64,000 nucleotides of DNA, from contig NZ_BCMZ01000001.1 in assembly GCF_001485535.1 (NCBI RefSeq), positions 992,001 through 1,056,000 of the forward strand, in the 5' to 3' direction. This document shows positions 61,921 through 64,000 of the stretch, one piece after another. Under the pieces are notes generated by a model. That model searched no databases, was not told where the DNA came from, and saw only the letters and a program-made list of their open reading frames with translations. Numbering within the stretch: position 1 is the first letter of the stretch; each line of letters opens with the position of its first letter. The position numbers and the translations under genes are program-made. The DNA is from Halobacterium sp. CBA1132. GTDB taxonomy: Archaea; Halobacteriota; Halobacteria; Halobacteriales; Halobacteriaceae.

Positions 61921-62080
61921 AACTCCCGGTCTGTCCACTATACCGTGGAAGGCGAATACTCGCCGTTCCCGTTCAACGTTCCCGACTTGAGGGCGAGGTG
62001 ATGGGTCGCCCGTCCAGAACCAGACTTGAGCCGGTTCTGGATATATCTGTGTGCGATATTGCGTGCCGCGTTGTAGTCGC
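61885..62080 (-). ncRNA. Possible omega RNA (reRNA) overlapping the 3' end of tnpB
   Basis: TnpB proteins work with an RNA transcribed from the end of their own gene through the right-end hairpin, with the guide taken from DNA just beyond the element. The tnpB tail plus the hairpin fit this layout. The 5' limit is a guess; no direct evidence for the transcript exists in the sequence. Confidence 0.4.
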
Positions 62081-63155
62081 TATGTAGCTCTTTACCGCAC
62101 TTCTGGCAGGTGAAGTTGTCCCCGTCGCGGTTTTCCTCATGCGTGAATCCACACTCAGCGTGACTACACCGCTGACTGGTGTATGCCGGATGGACTGACT
62201 TGACGGCGATTCCCTCAGCACGGGCTTTGTACTCGGTTTGGCGTTTCAACTCGCGGAACGCCCACTGCTGGAATTTCGAGGCATTAGAGATCCGTTCACG
62301 TATCTGTTCCAAGTCCTCGAACACGATTACCGAACAGCCCTGTGAAGCGGCTTCTTTGACCAACTGTTTCGACGCTCGATGCAGAAAGTTCTCGGACCAG
62401 TTGGCAAAGGTATCACCAATAGACTGGATTGTGAGGTGGGCGCTTCGCGTCCCTTGCTGTTGTAGCCGAGCGCGGCGACGTTCGTACTCGCGGCGCTTGT
62501 GATTCAGTCGGTCAGCGTTGCCGATGAACGCCCCTGTACTAGTGACGGCGAGATACCCGTCTACGTTCCGGTCGACGCCAAGAACTGTTCGGCTCTTGGC
62601 TTTTCCCGACGATTCGTCGCGTTCCTGTTTGACAGAAACGTGAAGATAGTACGTATCAGTCTGGTGGTCGTAGCGGAGTTTCGCGCCCTGTTTGGTCCAC
62701 TCGTCGCTTTCAATATATTCGGCTTGCGGGGAGTTGTCCGGGTAGACGTACTCGGCATGGACACGACCGTCGCCATATGCGGCCAGTGAACAGTAGCCCT
62801 CAAAGTAGCTGATAGCATTAGTGTTGTAGACAGTCGTGTTTGAGGTGAACACCGGTTTTGAGGTTCTTTTTCCCTCTTTCAGTTTGTCTACACACCCAGT
62901 TAGCGCGGCGGCGGCATGGTTGACAGCGGCCACAGTCAAATCGGAGTGTAGCCCAGTATCTTCCCGTATGTCATCGTAGACGAGCGGCTGAAGCCGAGAG
63001 CGCGAAGCTATCACGTACCCGTCGTCGTCACCCTTCCATCCCCGGTTGGCAAATTGCTGCGCGGCGTCCCGAAACGTGTTCATGGTTCGTTTCAGGTCGT
63101 CGCGGCGCTCGTCGGGAACGGTGAGTTTGACGACAGCGGTACGCTGAATCTCCAT
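61938..63155 (-). CDS. tnpB: RNA-guided nuclease TnpB (IS1341 type)
   Basis: A 405-residue protein with all elements of an active nuclease: an N-terminal helix-turn-helix and WED-like part, RuvC I VLGVDRNVDGYLAV (Asp), RuvC II VIVFEDLEQIRERI (Glu), a zinc ribbon (SQRCSHAECGF and FTCQKCG) and RuvC III SDYNAARNIA (Asp). TnpB cuts DNA matching its omega RNA guide and thereby helps keep the element. No frameshift is seen, so it may be functional although no tnpA is adjacent. A TATA-like stretch (63180-63190) lies about 28 nt upstream. Confidence 0.95.
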   Translation of the reverse strand: MEIQRTAVVKLTVPDERRDDLKRTMNTFRDAAQQFANRGWKGDDDGYVIASRSRLQPLVYDDIREDTGLHSDLTVAAVNHAAAALTGCVDKLKEGKRTSKPVFTSNTTVYNTNAISYFEGYCSLAAYGDGRVHAEYVYPDNSPQAEYIESDEWTKQGAKLRYDHQTDTYYLHVSVKQERDESSGKAKSRTVLGVDRNVDGYLAVTSTGAFIGNADRLNHKRREYERRRARLQQQGTRSAHLTIQSIGDTFANWSENFLHRASKQLVKEAASQGCSVIVFEDLEQIRERISNASKFQQWAFRELKRQTEYKARAEGIAVKSVHPAYTSQRCSHAECGFTHEENRDGDNFTCQKCGKELHSDYNAARNIAHRYIQNRLKSGSGRATHHLALKSGTLNGNGEYSPSTV

Positions 63156-63160
63156 CTACA

Positions 63161-63174
63161 TGCCACAAGTGGCA
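63161..63174. repeat. Palindrome just upstream of tnpB
   Basis: TGCCAC-AA-GTGGCA is a perfect 6-bp inverted repeat between the TATA-like element and the tnpB ATG. It could be a left-end hairpin of the element or a site for autoregulation. Confidence 0.5.
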
Positions 63175-63204
63175 CTAACTATACATAATATTCGGGGTGT
63201 TGGA

Positions 63205-63280
63205 CGGGCAGTGACGTGACAGATGGGCACGGGAGCTTACGCGATTCCTGCCCGCCGTGAACAGCGAGACTCTCTCGCTG
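63205..63280. promoter_or_regulatory. Inverted repeats upstream of the aminotransferase gene
   Basis: CGGGCAG (63205-63211) pairs with CTGCCCG (63248-63254), and CAGCGAGA (63262-63269) pairs with TCTCGCTG (63273-63280) across a 3-nt loop. They lie between the tnpB element and the aminotransferase ATG. They may be part of the element end, a promoter site or RNA structure. Confidence 0.4.
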
Positions 63281-63342
63281 AATCAGGTGGTCGCGCACCG
63301 CGAGCGATAACTACTTTCCCACCAGAGAACCGAGACGGGGAC

Positions 63343-64000
63343 ATGTTCCCGCGGCTGGAGTACCTCGAGTGGATTTCCGGACGACCCGAGGTCGCGCTCT
63401 ACGACCTCGCGTCCAGCGACCTGCGCGGCGACCGCGGCCACGAACCCGAGGCCGTTCCGGCGCCCCTAGAGAACCTCGACGACCCGCCGAGGGGCGCGAC
63501 GCTGGAGACCCAGATTGCCGGCGAGTACGGCGTCGAACCCGAGCAAGTGCTGGTGACGGCGGGCGCGACGATGGCGAATGTCGTCGCCGCTGCGACCGCG
63601 CTCGACGGCGGCGCCGACGAGGATGCCGAGGAGAACCAGCGCGTGCTCGTCGAGAAACCGGGCTACGAGCCGCTCGTGAAGACGCCCGCGGCGTTCGGCG
63701 CGGAGATCGACCGCTTCCTGCGCGGCGACGTCTACCGCCTCGACGTCGAACGCGCCGCGAACGCGCTCACGGAGCGGACCGACCTCGTCACGGTGACGAA
63801 CCGCCACAACCCCAGCGGCTCGCTGGCCGAACGCGAGACGCTCGCGGACCTCGCGGGCGTCGCCGGCGAGTCGGACGCGCGCCTGCTCGTCGACGAAGTG
63901 TACGCGCCGTACGTCACCGAACCCCGGGACGCACCGTTCGGCGGGCCGACCGCGGCCGGACTCGACGACACCGTCGTCACGAGTTCGCTGACGAAGTTCT
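63343..64000 (+). CDS. Class I/II aminotransferase-like PLP enzyme (5' part; runs off the window)
   Basis: The first 219 codons of a fold-type I PLP enzyme starting MFPRLEYLEWISGRPE. Visible are VTAGATMANVVAAATALD (cofactor phosphate region), VLVEKPGYEPLVKTPAAFGAEI, VTVTNRHNPSG (Asn that binds PLP), LLVDEVYAPYV (Asp and Tyr) and TSSLTKF, where the Lys probably is the Schiff-base residue, right at the window edge. The specificity cannot be told. Confidence 0.9.
   Translation, partial: MFPRLEYLEWISGRPEVALYDLASSDLRGDRGHEPEAVPAPLENLDDPPRGATLETQIAGEYGVEPEQVLVTAGATMANVVAAATALDGGADEDAEENQRVLVEKPGYEPLVKTPAAFGAEIDRFLRGDVYRLDVERAANALTERTDLVTVTNRHNPSGSLAERETLADLAGVAGESDARLLVDEVYAPYVTEPRDAPFGGPTAAGLDDTVVTSSLTKF

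Larger units (their letters stand above)
61885..63200 (-). mobile_element. IS1341-type (IS200/IS605 family) insertion element carrying only tnpB
   Basis: The tnpB gene is bounded on its 3' side by a strong compound hairpin (61885-61920) and on its 5' side by a short hairpin (63161-63174) and TATA-rich DNA. No tnpA is present. The exact left end is not visible; 63200 is approximate. It sits between the helicase start and an aminotransferase gene. Confidence 0.7.

Overview
The window is a gene-dense, very GC-rich piece of a haloarchaeal chromosome. The evidence is the acidic proteome, twin-arginine signal peptides, TATA boxes about 25-30 nt upstream of start codons (leaderless transcripts), a TFB-type transcription factor, and a complete archaellum (arl) plus chemotaxis (che) island. 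The order arlJIHGF-arlCE-arlD-transducer-archaellins-HEAT protein-cheF-cheF-cheR-D-C-C-A-B-Y-W resembles Halobacterium salinarum, so the source is probably Halobacterium or a close relative; this is inference from gene content and order. I could run no searches. No tRNA, rRNA or CRISPR array was seen, and no stretch over 300 bases lacks a gene.

Region 1 (23-7211), iron and glycans: a GT-C glycosyltransferase is translationally coupled to an iron(III)-type ABC transporter (binding protein, fused permease, ATPase). Upstream lies a reversibly-glycosylated-polypeptide/UDP-arabinopyranose-mutase-like protein. DtxR/IdeR-like palindromes precede both transcription units, which suggests joint metal control of uptake and surface sugar metabolism.

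Region 2 (7215-31466), metabolism and regulation: a membrane protein paired with a HEAT-repeat pseudokinase, a glycerate 2-kinase, a UspA-like protein, a PAS kinase-like protein without its phospho-acceptor His, a thiolase with its DUF35 partner, a RHH/PIN toxin-antitoxin pair, an OYE-type oxidoreductase, nitroreductase/TetR, DsrE and a disulfide oxidoreductase, a HAD hydrolase, an unusual TFB without a zinc ribbon and with an apparent third cyclin repeat, a nitrilase, a GAPN-like aldehyde dehydrogenase, an MFS transporter, a ZIP transporter, a MazG-like protein, and an ADP-forming acetyl-CoA synthetase coupled to a Pta-N/DRTGG protein.

Region 3 (31463-56994), motility: CheW, a winged-helix regulator, a MinD-like ATPase, the arl genes, a soluble transducer, two tandem archaellins, the HEAT protein and two CheF adaptors, then a compact che operon. 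CheF-type proteins link CheY to the archaellum in haloarchaea, and both ends of that chain are here. The first cheF is preceded by a 25-codon leader ORF coupled by ATGA, and the second cheF ends in a perfect 43-bp tandem duplication.

Region 4 (57184-64000): a Tat-exported subtilase, a membrane protein, an MrfA/YprA-like DEAD-box helicase broken by a +/-1 frameshift at a G5 tract, a solitary IS1341-type tnpB with a strong hairpin at its end, and the start of an aminotransferase gene that runs off the window.
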